In this document: piece after piece, positions 34,540 through 43,793 of the stretch | Layout of the letters: the number at the start of each line of letters is the position of its first letter | How positions within the stretch are numbered: the first letter of the stretch is position 1 | From: Sphingomonas sp. Leaf242 | GTDB lineage: Bacteria; Pseudomonadota; Alphaproteobacteria; Sphingomonadales; Sphingomonadaceae | Length of the DNA stretch: 64,000 bases | Assembly (NCBI RefSeq): GCF_001422045.1 | Contig: NZ_LMLW01000012.1 | Span: 153,118-217,117 of the forward strand | Direction: 5' to 3' | Notes under the pieces: generated by a model | The model's database searches: none | Told to the model about the DNA's origin: nothing | What the model saw: the letters and a program-made list of their open reading frames with translations, nothing else | Made by a program: the position numbers and the translations under genes

Positions 34540-37500
34540 ATGGCCCGCTTCAACCTGTCGCGCTGGGCGATCCGTCACCCCGCGCTCGTCGGCTTCCTGA
34601 TCGCGCTGCTGTTCGCGGCCGGCGCCGCGCAGTTCTTCGCGCTAGGGCGCGACGAGGATCCGACCTTCACGCTGAAGGAAATGATCGTCGCGGCGTCGTG
34701 GCCTGGTGCGTCGCCGGCGCCGATGCGCGCGCAGGTCGCGGACCCGATCGAACGCCGGCTGCGGGCGACCGAAGACCTCGATTTCCTCCAGACCTACTGC
34801 GTCGACGGTCGCTGCGCGATCCGCGTTTCGCTGAAGGACAGCGCGCCGAAGGACCGCGTGCCGGTGATCTGGCAACAGGTCCGCAAGCAGCTGAAGGATC
34901 TCGAGCCGGGGCTTCCCGCGGGGGCGACGGTTGCCGCCGATGACGACTATGCCGACGTCTACGGCTATGTCTTCACGCTGACCGGTGCGGACAATGCGCG
35001 GCTGGTGGCGCTGGCCGAACAGGCGCGCGACGCGATGCTTCGCATCCCCGGCGCGGGCAAGGTGCAGATCACCGGCGAGGTACCGCGCCGGCTATTCGTC
35101 GATGTCGACTCGCGCCGGCTCGCCGCACTGGGGCTGTCGCCGGACGCCGTCGTGCAGGCGCTGGCAAAGCGCAGCAGCGTCGCACCCGCTGGCGCGGTCG
35201 AGCGCTCGATGCGCGTCCCCGTCCGGATTGGCGGTACGGTCGACGGCGTCGATACGGTCGAGACCACCGCCATTCCCGGCGCGGACGGCACGATCCGCGT
35301 CGGCGACGTCGGCACGGTCAGCAACGGCTATGCAGATCCGCCCGACGGCCTGGTCCGCCATGCGGCGAAGCCTGCGGTCGTGCTGGCGATCGCGATGGCG
35401 CCGGGTGCCGACGGGCTGGGTTTCGGCAAGCAATTGTCGCAGGTCGCTGCCACGTTCGGCCACACGCTGCCCGCCGGCGTCACGATGACCCAGGTCGAGG
35501 ACCAGAGCCAGAACATCCGCGAGGCGGTGAACGCGTTCCTCATCAAGTTCTTCTGCGCGCTGACGGTGGTCCTGCTGGTCGCGTTCGTGACGCTCGGCTG
35601 GCGGACCGGCGTGGTCGTCGCGCTGTCCGTCCCGCTGACGCTGGCGATCGTCGCGCTGTTCATGGGGGCGAGCGGGATCGGACTCGAGCGGATCTCGCTC
35701 GGCGCGCTGATTCTGTCGCTCGGGCTGCTGGTCGACGACGCGATCATCAGCGTCGAGGCGATGGTCGTCCAGCTCGAACAGGGCGCGAGCCGGGCCGATG
35801 CCGCTGCGTATGCGTGGACGCACACCGCGTTCCCGATGCTGACCGGCACGCTGCTGACGATCGTCGGCTTCCTGCCGGTCGGGTTCGCGCAATCGACCAC
35901 CAGCGAATATGCCGGCGGGATATTCTGGGTGACCGGGTCGGCATTGCTGGTCAGCTGGGTCGTCGCGGTCGTGTTCACGCCGTATCTGGGTGTGCGGCTG
36001 CTCCCCGAGGCGCACGCGCATCACGACGCCGACGCGATGTACGACACGCCGGTCTATCGGCGACTGCGCAGCGTCGTCGATGCGTGCATGGCGCGGCGCA
36101 AGACGGTGGTCGCGGTGACCGCGGCGCTGTTGATAGCGAGTCTCGCGGGCGCGATGCTGGTCCGCCAGCAATTCTTTCCCGTATCGGACCGCCCCGAGAT
36201 CATCGTCGACGTCAGCCTGCGCCCAGGGTCCTCGCTCGCGGCAACCTCGGCAGCGGTGAAGCGGATCGAGGCGAGCATCGCCAAGGATCGCGATATCGCG
36301 CAGGCTGACAGCTATGTCGGCCAGGGCTCGCCACGCTTCTATCTGCCTTACGGCCCCTCGCTGCCCGACCCGGCGACCGCGACGATGGTGCTGGTCGCGA
36401 CCGACCTTCACGCGCGCGAACGCGTCATCGCGCAGCTGCTGGCGAACCACGCGTCCCCCGAGGCCAAGCTCCACATCCGCCGCCTGTCGCTCGGGCCGAG
36501 CGCGGGCTTTCCCGTCCAATACCGCGTGATCGGCCCCGATCCCGAAATGTTGCGGACCATCGCCGCACGGCTGGAGGCAGTGCTCCGGACGACCTCGGGC
36601 ACGACCGCGGTCCAGGCGGACTGGGGGACGCCGTCGGTAGCGATGCGGCTCGATCTCGACGCCGAGCGGGTCGCGCGGCTCGGGCTCGATCGCGCGCGGC
36701 TGGCGGGTGACGTCGCGACCATGATGTCGGGTCAGCCGGCGGGCGACGTCCTCCGCGGGACTAAGCGGATCGGCATCGTCGTGCGCGGCACGGCGGCAGA
36801 TCGCACCGATCCGGGGCGGCTTGCTGACATGGCGGTCAGCACGCCGGGCGGTCCGGTCCCGCTCGGCCAGGTAGCGCGGATCGGCGCGACCACCGAGCAG
36901 CCGATCCTATGGACGCGCAACGGCGAACTCTGCATGACCGTGCAGGCCGACATGACCGGCGACGTGCAGGCGTCCGAAGTCGTCGACGCCGCCGCCGCGC
37001 GCGTCGCCGCGATCGCGACATCGCTGCCCGCCGGATACCGGATCGAGGATGGCGGCGACAGCGAGTTGTCGGCCAAGGCGAACGACGCGATCTATGCGCT
37101 GCTGCCGGTCACCTTCGCGCTGATGCTCGTGCTGCTGATGATCCAGTTGCAGAGCATCGGCCGCACCTTGCTGGTGCTCGCGACCGCACCGCTCGGGCTG
37201 ATCGGCGCGGTCACCGCGCTGGTCGTAACGGGCGCGCCGTTCGGCTTCGTCGCGTTGCTCGGACTGATCGCGCTGGCGGGGATGATCATGCGCAACTCGA
37301 TCATCCTGGTCGATCAGGTGACGCACAATCAGGCAGACGGCATGGACCTGCATGCCGCGATCCGGGCCGCGACGATCGGCCGCTCGCGTCCGGTCGTGCT
37401 GACCGCGCTGGCGGCGGTGCTCGCGTTCATCCCGCTGTGCTTCAACATCTTCTGGGGGCCGATGGCGATCGTGATGATCGGCGGGCTGATCGGCGCGACG

Positions 37501-37590
37501 ATCCTCACGCTGGTCGCCCTGCCCGCGCTCTACGCGCTCGCGTTCGACCGCACATCCAGCCTTCCGCAGCAGGACCACCACGATGCATGA
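34540..37590 (+). CDS. RND efflux pump, inner membrane subunit
   Basis: A 1016-residue AcrB/HAE-type proton antiporter. It begins with cytoplasmic MARFNLSRWAIRHPALVGFL and a first membrane helix. Two large periplasmic loops (about residues 35-330 and 540-850) separate two blocks of six helices. The paired aspartates Asp399-Asp400 in LGLLVDDAIISVEAMV are the proton relay residues of the family, and GLIALAGMIMRNSIILVDQV is the matching motif in the second half. It exports hydrophobic compounds from the inner membrane or periplasm. The substrate is unknown, but dyes, detergents and aromatic compounds are usual. Its 3-prime end overlaps the channel gene by eight bases. Confidence 0.95.
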   Translation: MARFNLSRWAIRHPALVGFLIALLFAAGAAQFFALGRDEDPTFTLKEMIVAASWPGASPAPMRAQVADPIERRLRATEDLDFLQTYCVDGRCAIRVSLKDSAPKDRVPVIWQQVRKQLKDLEPGLPAGATVAADDDYADVYGYVFTLTGADNARLVALAEQARDAMLRIPGAGKVQITGEVPRRLFVDVDSRRLAALGLSPDAVVQALAKRSSVAPAGAVERSMRVPVRIGGTVDGVDTVETTAIPGADGTIRVGDVGTVSNGYADPPDGLVRHAAKPAVVLAIAMAPGADGLGFGKQLSQVAATFGHTLPAGVTMTQVEDQSQNIREAVNAFLIKFFCALTVVLLVAFVTLGWRTGVVVALSVPLTLAIVALFMGASGIGLERISLGALILSLGLLVDDAIISVEAMVVQLEQGASRADAAAYAWTHTAFPMLTGTLLTIVGFLPVGFAQSTTSEYAGGIFWVTGSALLVSWVVAVVFTPYLGVRLLPEAHAHHDADAMYDTPVYRRLRSVVDACMARRKTVVAVTAALLIASLAGAMLVRQQFFPVSDRPEIIVDVSLRPGSSLAATSAAVKRIEASIAKDRDIAQADSYVGQGSPRFYLPYGPSLPDPATATMVLVATDLHARERVIAQLLANHASPEAKLHIRRLSLGPSAGFPVQYRVIGPDPEMLRTIAARLEAVLRTTSGTTAVQADWGTPSVAMRLDLDAERVARLGLDRARLAGDVATMMSGQPAGDVLRGTKRIGIVVRGTAADRTDPGRLADMAVSTPGGPVPLGQVARIGATTEQPILWTRNGELCMTVQADMTGDVQASEVVDAAAARVAAIATSLPAGYRIEDGGDSELSAKANDAIYALLPVTFALMLVLLMIQLQSIGRTLLVLATAPLGLIGAVTALVVTGAPFGFVALLGLIALAGMIMRNSIILVDQVTHNQADGMDLHAAIRAATIGRSRPVVLTALAAVLAFIPLCFNIFWGPMAIVMIGGLIGATILTLVALPALYALAFDRTSSLPQQDHHDA

Positions 37591-39004
37591 TCCGAAAATC
37601 ACGCGGGCATTGCCGCTGCTGTTCGCCGCCGCGCTGGCAGGCTGCACGGTCGGCCCGAACTTCACGCCCCCCGCGCCGATCCTGCCGCCGGTCTGGCAGG
37701 GGGCGACCCCGGTATCGGCAAGCACCGATGCGCGCTGGTGGCGCAGCTTCGACGATCCGGTACTCGACGCGCTGGAGGCGCGCGCCGGCGCGGACAACCT
37801 CGACATCGCGGCAGCGATCGAACGGATCACCGCCGCGCGGATCGAACGGGGGCAGGCCCGCGCCGCCGGGGCGCCGCAGGTCGAGGGTCAGGCGGGCTAC
37901 AGCCGCGAGCGGGTTGGCACCGCGGGGATCGCCTCGGTGACGCAGACGCTGCTCGGCGTCACCCCGACGACCGCCCCGCCCAAGGGCGTCGACTTCGATC
38001 TCTACAGCGTCGGGGTCGGCGCGAGCTGGGAGCTCGACCTCTGGGGCGGTCATCGTCGCCAGGCCGAGGCGGCTGAGGCGTCGGTCGCAGCCACCGAAGC
38101 CGCCGCGCGCGGCGTACGCCTGTCGGTCGAGGCAGAGGTGGCGCGTACCTATGTCCAGCTCCGCGGCCTGTGGGAGGAACGCCGCATCGCGCAGGACGGC
38201 GTGGGGCTCGCCGAGCGCAACGCCGCGATCGCACGCGCGCTGCTCGACCGCGGTCTCGCGACACCGATCGATCGCGCGGCGACCGAGGAGAAGTTGCGTG
38301 CGCTGCACGGCGATATCGTCGAGCTCGACCATCAGGCGGCCACGACGCAGCGCGCGCTGGCGATCCTGGTAGGCGCCACACCGGATACCGTCCCGTTCGA
38401 CCGCGCCACCTTGGCACCGCTCAGGCCGCTCCCGTCGGTAGCGGCGCGTCTGCCCTCCGAGGTCGCGCGGACCCGCCCCGATATCGTCGAGGCCGAAGCG
38501 CGGCTTCATGCGGCGACCGCGCAGATCGGCGTCGCGCAGGCCGATTTCTATCCGAAGATCAGCCTGACCGGACTGTTCGACATCGACGTGCTGAACCTGG
38601 CCGATTTCGGCTGGAACGCGCGCAGCACGAGCATCGGACCAAGCCTGTCGCTGCCGATCTTCTCCGGCGGACGCTTGCAACGGCAACTCGACCTGCGGCG
38701 GTCCGAAGACCGCAGCGCCGCGATCGCCTACCGCCAGACCGTCCTCAACGCCTGGCGCGAAGTCGACGACGCGCTGTCCGCGACGTGCGCCGCAACCGAA
38801 CGCGCCACGCTCTACGATCGCGATCTGGCGTCGCGGCGCCAAACGGTCGCCATGGTCGAGGCCCGTTACGCCCGCGGCGATATCGGCGCACTGCCCCTGC
38901 TCGACACGCGCCAAGCGGCATTGTCGGCAGAGCTCGCGGTCGTTCGCCAGCGCGTCGCGTCGGCGCTCGCGCACATCCAGCTCCACCGCGCGCTCGGCGG
39001 CTAG
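37583..39004 (+). CDS. NodT-family outer membrane efflux lipoprotein
   Basis: A 473-residue outer membrane factor. The signal ends in a lipobox, FAAALAGCTVGPNFTPP, and GPNF/Y-PP after the cysteine is typical of NodT/OprM proteins. Two repeats of the TolC-fold helical barrel follow, each with LGxxTxxxV and RPDI motifs (EVARTRPDIVEAEARLHAAT). It forms the exit duct for the adjacent RND pump. ATG 37583 overlaps the end of the pump gene, so expression is coupled. It is the last gene of the efflux operon and converges on flaF. Confidence 0.9.
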   Translation: MHDPKITRALPLLFAAALAGCTVGPNFTPPAPILPPVWQGATPVSASTDARWWRSFDDPVLDALEARAGADNLDIAAAIERITAARIERGQARAAGAPQVEGQAGYSRERVGTAGIASVTQTLLGVTPTTAPPKGVDFDLYSVGVGASWELDLWGGHRRQAEAAEASVAATEAAARGVRLSVEAEVARTYVQLRGLWEERRIAQDGVGLAERNAAIARALLDRGLATPIDRAATEEKLRALHGDIVELDHQAATTQRALAILVGATPDTVPFDRATLAPLRPLPSVAARLPSEVARTRPDIVEAEARLHAATAQIGVAQADFYPKISLTGLFDIDVLNLADFGWNARSTSIGPSLSLPIFSGGRLQRQLDLRRSEDRSAAIAYRQTVLNAWREVDDALSATCAATERATLYDRDLASRRQTVAMVEARYARGDIGALPLLDTRQAALSAELAVVRQRVASALAHIQLHRALGG

Positions 39005-39027
39005 GCCCGATGCCGGGCATCGCCACC

Positions 39028-39057
39028 CGATCGTCGCATTCGGATATGCGACGATCG
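39028..39057. terminator. Hairpin between efflux operon and flaF
   Basis: CGATCGTCGCAT (39028-39039) pairs perfectly with ATGCGACGATCG (39046-39057) across a six-base loop. A smaller stem GCCCG-ATGC-CGGGC lies at 39005-39018. There is no T-run, so intrinsic termination is uncertain, but the position between convergent genes fits. Confidence 0.5.
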
Positions 39058-39063
39058 ACCGCG

Positions 39064-39426
39064 TCAGTCCTGCTCGAGCCCCTGGATGATCGCACGGTTC
39101 ACGTCGATCAGCCCGTCGATGTCGTCGCGACCGGCCACGACCGTGCTCGTGAAGCGATCGACCCACAGGCCGAGCGATACGATCGAGGCACGCAGGGAAT
39201 CGGGCAGGCGGTTGCCGCGCGCCGCGCACGCCGTCGAGAAGGCGTTCCAGACCTCGCGGTTGCGGAACAGGATCGCGGTCAGCGGCACGCCGACCACGCC
39301 GGCATCGCGCGCGGCGATCATCTCGCCGGTGATCTGGCGCATCAGCCGGCATTCGGTCGCGCGCGGGCTCTCGGTAATCGTGCGCGTGCGCTGGTACGCG
39401 TTGAGGGACATCGGGGACGTGGACAT
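39064..39426 (-). CDS. flaF: Flagellar biosynthesis regulator FlaF
   Basis: A 120-residue protein with the FlaF pattern: SLNAYQRTRTITESPRATEC at the start, NREVWNAFSTACAARGNRLP in the middle, and LRASIVSLGLWVDRFTSTV with NRAIIQGL at the end. FlaF is restricted mostly to alphaproteobacteria. It is needed for flagellin secretion or synthesis and works against FlbT, which controls flagellin mRNA. No flbT is in the window. Two starts are possible, ATG 39426 and ATG 39411. The gene is divergent from the HAD/methyltransferase pair across a symmetrical promoter region. Confidence 0.9.
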   Translation of the reverse strand: MSTSPMSLNAYQRTRTITESPRATECRLMRQITGEMIAARDAGVVGVPLTAILFRNREVWNAFSTACAARGNRLPDSLRASIVSLGLWVDRFTSTVVAGRDDIDGLIDVNRAIIQGLEQD

Positions 39427-39453
39427 CGGCTGCTCCGTTCGGTCTTTCCCCTA

Positions 39454-39498
39454 TTCTAGGACGCAGCAGCGGCCGGCGGTGCCGGTTGCGTCCTATAA
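39454..39498. promoter_or_regulatory. Symmetrical divergent promoter-like element
   Basis: TTCTAGGACGCA (39454-39465) and TGCGTCCTATAA (39487-39498) are inverted copies (11 of 12) separated by 21 bases. Each arm points towards its gene: the left arm, read on the minus strand, to flaF and the right arm to the HAD-like gene. The TCCTATAA core recurs upstream of motA, fliL and the gene at 60406. Confidence 0.5.
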
Positions 39499-39581
39499 GA
39501 TGGTCATGTCCCACTGCGGGGTTCCACACAGGTCCGCTGCGGGCGGCACTACGGGACGCCATTTAGCCGGAAAGCCCGTCC

Positions 39582-41999
39582 ATGCAGACCATCCTGCCTC
39601 ACCAGTTGCCGCACGCCCTGGATGGCCATCGCGGACTGTCGATGCTGTCGCTCGATTGTTTTGATACGCTGTTGTGGCGCGATACCCACAGGCCCGCGGA
39701 CATCTTCGCACTGCTGGACGGCGTGTCGTCCGACCAGCGGATCCGTGCCGAAGCCGTCGCGCGGAAAGCGCGATTGCTGGAGCATCGCCGCTCGGGCGAA
39801 GTCACGCTGCGCGAAATCTACGCGGCGCTACTCCCCGACGCCGATACCGCCACGCGCGAGCGCTATGTGAACCACGAGATCCTGGTCGAGGCGCAGCATT
39901 GCTACGCGTTCGCGCCGACGGTGGCGCTGATGCGCGAGGCCAAGCGGCGCGGGCTGAAGGTGATGATCGTCAGCGATACCTATCTCGAACGCGATCAGCT
40001 CGAAACGCTGATCCGCGCCGCGGCGGGCGACGAGGTCGCGGACCTGATCGACCGGATATTCTGCTCGTGCGAGCATCGCAGCGCCAAGGCCGAAGCGCTG
40101 TTCGACACCGTCCTGCGCCAAACCACGGTCCTCGCCGACCGCATCCTGCACATCGGCGACAACCCGGTCGCGGACGCGGTGTCCGCGGCCCGTCACGGCC
40201 TGCGCGCGCTGCATCTGGTCCAGTTCACCGAGACCGCGGTACAGCGTCACCGGCTCGAGCGGAGCGTCGCCACGCTCGTCGCCGGGCCGGACACGGATGC
40301 GATCTTCCAGCCGCACCGTGCTGCGGTGGCGCTCGGTGAGCCCGCGATCGAAGATCCCGCGGCGGCGCTCGGGTTCGCCACGTTGGGCCCGATCATGACG
40401 CCGTTCGCGCACTGGATCGCGACCGAAGCGGACGCGAACCAGGCCGAGCGCGGCGGCACCACGCATCTGCTGTTCCTGATGCGCGACGGCTTCCTACCGC
40501 GGCTCGTGTTCGACGCAGCATTTCCCGATCGCGCCACGCACGCGGTCGAGATCAGCCGCTTCACCGCGATCGCCGCGGGGCTCGGCCGCGACGGCGCCGC
40601 GCGACGGTTCGTGGTCGACGAGATCGGCGACGGATCGGGCAAGGATTTTCTCCGCCAGCTGCTGATCGACGCGGACGAAGCCGACGTGCTGGTCGCCGAC
40701 GCCGCGACCAAGAACGGCGCCTATTCGCTCGCCGAAACGATCGGCGCGGCGCCCTGGGCCGAGCGCATCGCACAGCGTGGACGCGCGTTCGCCGACCGGT
40801 TGATCGCCTATATCCGCGCCCTCGTCGATCCCGCGCCCGGCGATACGCTGATGCTCGTCGACCTCGGCTATAACGGCAGCGTCCAGAACAATATCGAGGC
40901 CGTGCTGTCCGACGCGTTCGGGGTGCATGTCGCCGGCCGCTACCTGCTGCTCGCGGAGACCTTGCCGAGCGGGCTCGACAAATGCGGCATGATCGATGCG
41001 ACGACCTACGACCAGGGCGTGCTCGACGCGCTGATCGGATCGATCGCCGTTGTCGAACAGCTCTGCACCGCGTCGCAGGGGTCGGTGATCGACTATGCGG
41101 ATGGCGCAGCGGTCCGCGGCATGCCCGGCATCAAGGGCCAGCAGAGCGAGGCGCGCGAACGCGTCCAGGCGGGCTGCGTCGTGTTTGCGCAGGCGGAACG
41201 GTCGGCGACGATCCGCCGCCATGATCGCGACGCGGCCACGACGACGCAACCGGCGGCGGTCGCCGCGCTGGCCCGGCTGCTGTTTTTGCCGCTCCCGCAC
41301 GAGATCGCGCTGTTCGCCCGCTTCGAACATGACGCCAATCTCGGTACCGATCACATGATCACGCTGTTCGATCCGGCGACCGCCAGCCGCGGCCTGCGCG
41401 AACGCGGGTTGTTCTATCTCAAGAACAGCGACCGGATGTACCTGCCCGCCGAACTGCGTGGTCAAGGCCTGCCGACCAGCCTCGCCTACCTCGCGCAGCG
41501 CCGCTTCGGACTCGATCTGCGCTATGCCGACTTCTGCGATTCCGGGATCGATATCCCGGTGCTGATGGTCGACGGGCAGGATGCGTTCGCGGACAGCGTG
41601 CGCGCGACGCCGACGCACGACGGCTATCATGTCGCGGCGATCCCGGTCGGTGCATGCCGCTACACGGTCGGCGTGCAGTTCGGTCGCGAGCATGAATGGC
41701 TGCAGATCGAGTCCGCGCATTTTCTCCCGGTCGAGGCGTTCCTCGTCGGCGACGCCAGGGCCAGCGCCCGGGCGATCCCCGCGATGCCGTCGTGCGAAGG
41801 GCTCGAACAGGTCGCCCCGCATCTGTTCCAGTGCACCGACCCCGACGCGTTCCTGATGGTCCCGCCGCCGCCGCTCACGCCCCGCAGCGAAACCGTCCCG
41901 ATGATGCTGGCGATCGTCTTCCGTCCGCTCGTGCCGCGCGATCCCGTCGCGCCGCGCACCGACCAGCACGCCCCAGTCCTCGCAGGAGCCGTGGCATGA
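39582..41999 (+). CDS. HAD-like hydrolase with large unknown C-terminal domain
   Basis: An 805-residue protein. Residues 20-215 form a HAD-superfamily phosphatase core: Asp25 and Asp28 in LSLDCFDTL (motif I), Ser/Thr in VMIVSDTYL (motif II), a Lys in HRSAKAEAL, and HIGDNPVADA (motif III/IV). The remaining roughly 590 residues are unrecognised but well composed, with segments such as HLLFLMRDGFLPRLVFDAAF and LMLVDLGYNGSVQNNIEAVL. HAD proteins of this long type often sit in polysaccharide or glycan loci. It overlaps the methyltransferase gene by four bases. The setting between flaF and motA suggests flagellin or envelope modification; this is inference. Confidence 0.7.
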   Translation: MQTILPHQLPHALDGHRGLSMLSLDCFDTLLWRDTHRPADIFALLDGVSSDQRIRAEAVARKARLLEHRRSGEVTLREIYAALLPDADTATRERYVNHEILVEAQHCYAFAPTVALMREAKRRGLKVMIVSDTYLERDQLETLIRAAAGDEVADLIDRIFCSCEHRSAKAEALFDTVLRQTTVLADRILHIGDNPVADAVSAARHGLRALHLVQFTETAVQRHRLERSVATLVAGPDTDAIFQPHRAAVALGEPAIEDPAAALGFATLGPIMTPFAHWIATEADANQAERGGTTHLLFLMRDGFLPRLVFDAAFPDRATHAVEISRFTAIAAGLGRDGAARRFVVDEIGDGSGKDFLRQLLIDADEADVLVADAATKNGAYSLAETIGAAPWAERIAQRGRAFADRLIAYIRALVDPAPGDTLMLVDLGYNGSVQNNIEAVLSDAFGVHVAGRYLLLAETLPSGLDKCGMIDATTYDQGVLDALIGSIAVVEQLCTASQGSVIDYADGAAVRGMPGIKGQQSEARERVQAGCVVFAQAERSATIRRHDRDAATTTQPAAVAALARLLFLPLPHEIALFARFEHDANLGTDHMITLFDPATASRGLRERGLFYLKNSDRMYLPAELRGQGLPTSLAYLAQRRFGLDLRYADFCDSGIDIPVLMVDGQDAFADSVRATPTHDGYHVAAIPVGACRYTVGVQFGREHEWLQIESAHFLPVEAFLVGDARASARAIPAMPSCEGLEQVAPHLFQCTDPDAFLMVPPPPLTPRSETVPMMLAIVFRPLVPRDPVAPRTDQHAPVLAGAVA

Positions 42000-42832
42000 G
42001 CGAGTTGCTGATCCATTCGATGGCCGAATTCTCCGCGACCATCCTCGCGTGTCTGACCGCCGCGGACGCGCGCGACGTTGCCGAGATCGGTGCGGAGTTC
42101 GGCGGCATGTCGCACCGGCTTGCCGATCACCTCGCGCCGATCGACGGGCATCTGACGAGCATCGACCCCTCCCCCGCGCCCGGCTTCGCCGCCTGGGCCG
42201 CCGCCACGCCCTGCGTCCGTCATATCGCGCAGCCGAGCCTCGACGCGGTGCCCGGGCTGGCGGGGATCGATGCGTGGCTGATCGACGGCGATCACAACTA
42301 CCACACCGTCTCGCGCGAACTCGCCGAGATCGACCGGATCGGACGCCGCGACGGCAGACCGTTGCTCGCCTTCCTCCACGACGTCGGCTGGCCGTGCGCG
42401 CGCCGCGACATGTATTACGCGCCCGACCGCATTCCCGCCGAGCACCGCCATCCGCACAGCTACACCGCGGGCGCGTTGCTCGACCGCGACGACCTGACCC
42501 CCGGTCGCGGGTTTCGCGGCATGGGCCAGTTCGCGTTCGCATTGCAGGCCGGCGGCCCGCGCAACGGCGTCCTGACCGCGGTCGAGGATTTCGTCGCCGA
42601 CGCCACCACCGACGGTCGCGCGCTGGCCTTCGCCTATCTTCCCGCGGTGTTCGGCCTGGGCGTCGTGTTCGCCGCCGACGCACCCTGGAGTGAGGCGGTC
42701 GCGGCGCTGCTGTTACCCCTGCACGACAATGCGTTGCTCGCCCGGATCGAGGAAAGCCGCCTGCGCAACTACCTCGCGGTAATCGATTGGCAGGACGGCC
42801 ACATGACGCGCGACCATCCGGTCGCCGCTTAA
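41996..42832 (+). CDS. Class I SAM-dependent methyltransferase-like protein
   Basis: A 278-residue protein with a Rossmann-type methyltransferase pattern: DVAEIGAEFGGMSHRLADHL (motif I with an acidic end and glycines), an acidic residue in LTSIDPSP after the second strand, and IDAWLIDGDHNYHTVSREL at the position of motif IV. WLIDGDHNYxxV is typical of the Methyltransf_24 group, which contains sugar O-methyltransferases. ATG 41996 overlaps the stop of the HAD-like gene (ATGA), so the two are coupled. It may methylate a glycan made or edited by its partner, perhaps on flagellin. The target is unknown. Confidence 0.7.
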   Translation: MSELLIHSMAEFSATILACLTAADARDVAEIGAEFGGMSHRLADHLAPIDGHLTSIDPSPAPGFAAWAAATPCVRHIAQPSLDAVPGLAGIDAWLIDGDHNYHTVSRELAEIDRIGRRDGRPLLAFLHDVGWPCARRDMYYAPDRIPAEHRHPHSYTAGALLDRDDLTPGRGFRGMGQFAFALQAGGPRNGVLTAVEDFVADATTDGRALAFAYLPAVFGLGVVFAADAPWSEAVAALLLPLHDNALLARIEESRLRNYLAVIDWQDGHMTRDHPVAA

Positions 42833-42864
42833 TGCCGCGCGCCGGACCGAAGGCCCTGCGGCCC

Positions 42865-42872
42865 TCCTATAA
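42865..42872 (+). promoter_or_regulatory. TCCTATAA element before motA
   Basis: The octamer stands 44 bases before the motA ATG, in the 76-base gap after the methyltransferase gene. The same octamer, oriented towards the gene, precedes the HAD-like gene, fliL and the gene at 60406. It could be a -10-like promoter element of the locus. Confidence 0.4.
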
Positions 42873-42908
42873 CAACATAAACCCGGTACGAAGGAACGGT
42901 CGCGGACC

Positions 42909-43793
42909 ATGGTAAATGGTATAGGTTTCATCATCATCCTCGCATGCGTGTTCGGCAGTTTCATCTGGTCCGGCGGCAAGATGGATATCGTGATGCACGC
43001 GCTGCCGCACGAGCTGGTCGCGATCGGCGGCGCGGCGATCGGCGCGTTCATCGTCTCCAACTCGGTGCCGACGGTGAAGCAGGCCGGCAAAGGTCTGCTC
43101 CGCACCTTCAAGGGCGGACGCTGGACCGAGAGCGATTATCGCGACCTGCTGACCCTGTTGTTCGGACTGCTGTCGACGTTCAAGCGGAGCGGCGCGATCG
43201 GGATCGAGCCGCATCTGGATACGCCGGCGGAAAGTCCGATCTTCAGCCGCTATCCGCGCATCCTCGCGGACCATCATCTGGTGGCGTTCATCTGCGACTA
43301 TCTGCGGATGATGACGGTCAGCTTCGAGGATCCGCACCAGATCGCCGAGGCGATGGATAACGACATCGAGAACCATCACCATGAGGAGCTGGCGCCGCAG
43401 CATGCGCTTCAGCTAATGGCCGACGGCCTGCCCGCGATCGGCATCGTCGCCGCGGTGCTCGGCGTCATCAAGACGATGGGATCGATCGACCAGCCGACCG
43501 ACGTGCTCGGCGCGATGATCGGCGGCGCGCTGGTCGGCACCTTCCTCGGCGTGATGCTCGCTTATTGCCTGGTCGGTCCGCTCGCCGCGAAATTGCACGA
43601 GACGATCGACGCCGACGCCAAGCCGTTCCTGATCGTCAAGAGCGCGATCGTCGCGCACGCGCAGGGGCTGCCGACGCAGGTCGCGATCGAGATCGCCCGC
43701 CGCATGACACCATCGACGAAGGCACCGACCTTCCAACAGTTAGAAACCGCCCTCGAGGAGGCGAAAAATGATTTCAACGCTCTCACCGCCTGA
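42909..43793 (+). CDS. motA: Flagellar motor stator protein MotA
   Basis: A 294-residue inner membrane protein with the MotA/ExbB pattern. Two N-terminal helices (IGFIIILACVFGSFIWSGG and a second around residue 45) precede a long cytoplasmic loop with charged residues that contact FliG. Two C-terminal helices follow (LPAIGIVAAVLGVIKTMGSI and GGALVGTFLGVMLAYCLVGP). With MotB it forms the proton channel that powers rotation. It is the first gene of the chemotaxis operon; motB comes ten genes later in the same operon, an uncommon layout. The 3-prime end overlaps the STAS gene. Confidence 0.95.
   Translation: MVNGIGFIIILACVFGSFIWSGGKMDIVMHALPHELVAIGGAAIGAFIVSNSVPTVKQAGKGLLRTFKGGRWTESDYRDLLTLLFGLLSTFKRSGAIGIEPHLDTPAESPIFSRYPRILADHHLVAFICDYLRMMTVSFEDPHQIAEAMDNDIENHHHEELAPQHALQLMADGLPAIGIVAAVLGVIKTMGSIDQPTDVLGAMIGGALVGTFLGVMLAYCLVGPLAAKLHETIDADAKPFLIVKSAIVAHAQGLPTQVAIEIARRMTPSTKAPTFQQLETALEEAKNDFNALTA

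Noticed and set aside
35092..36519. 475-codon minus-strand frame opposite the RND pump
   Set aside because: Shadow of the pump gene in GC-rich DNA; very rich in Arg, Asp and Gln and without any domain.
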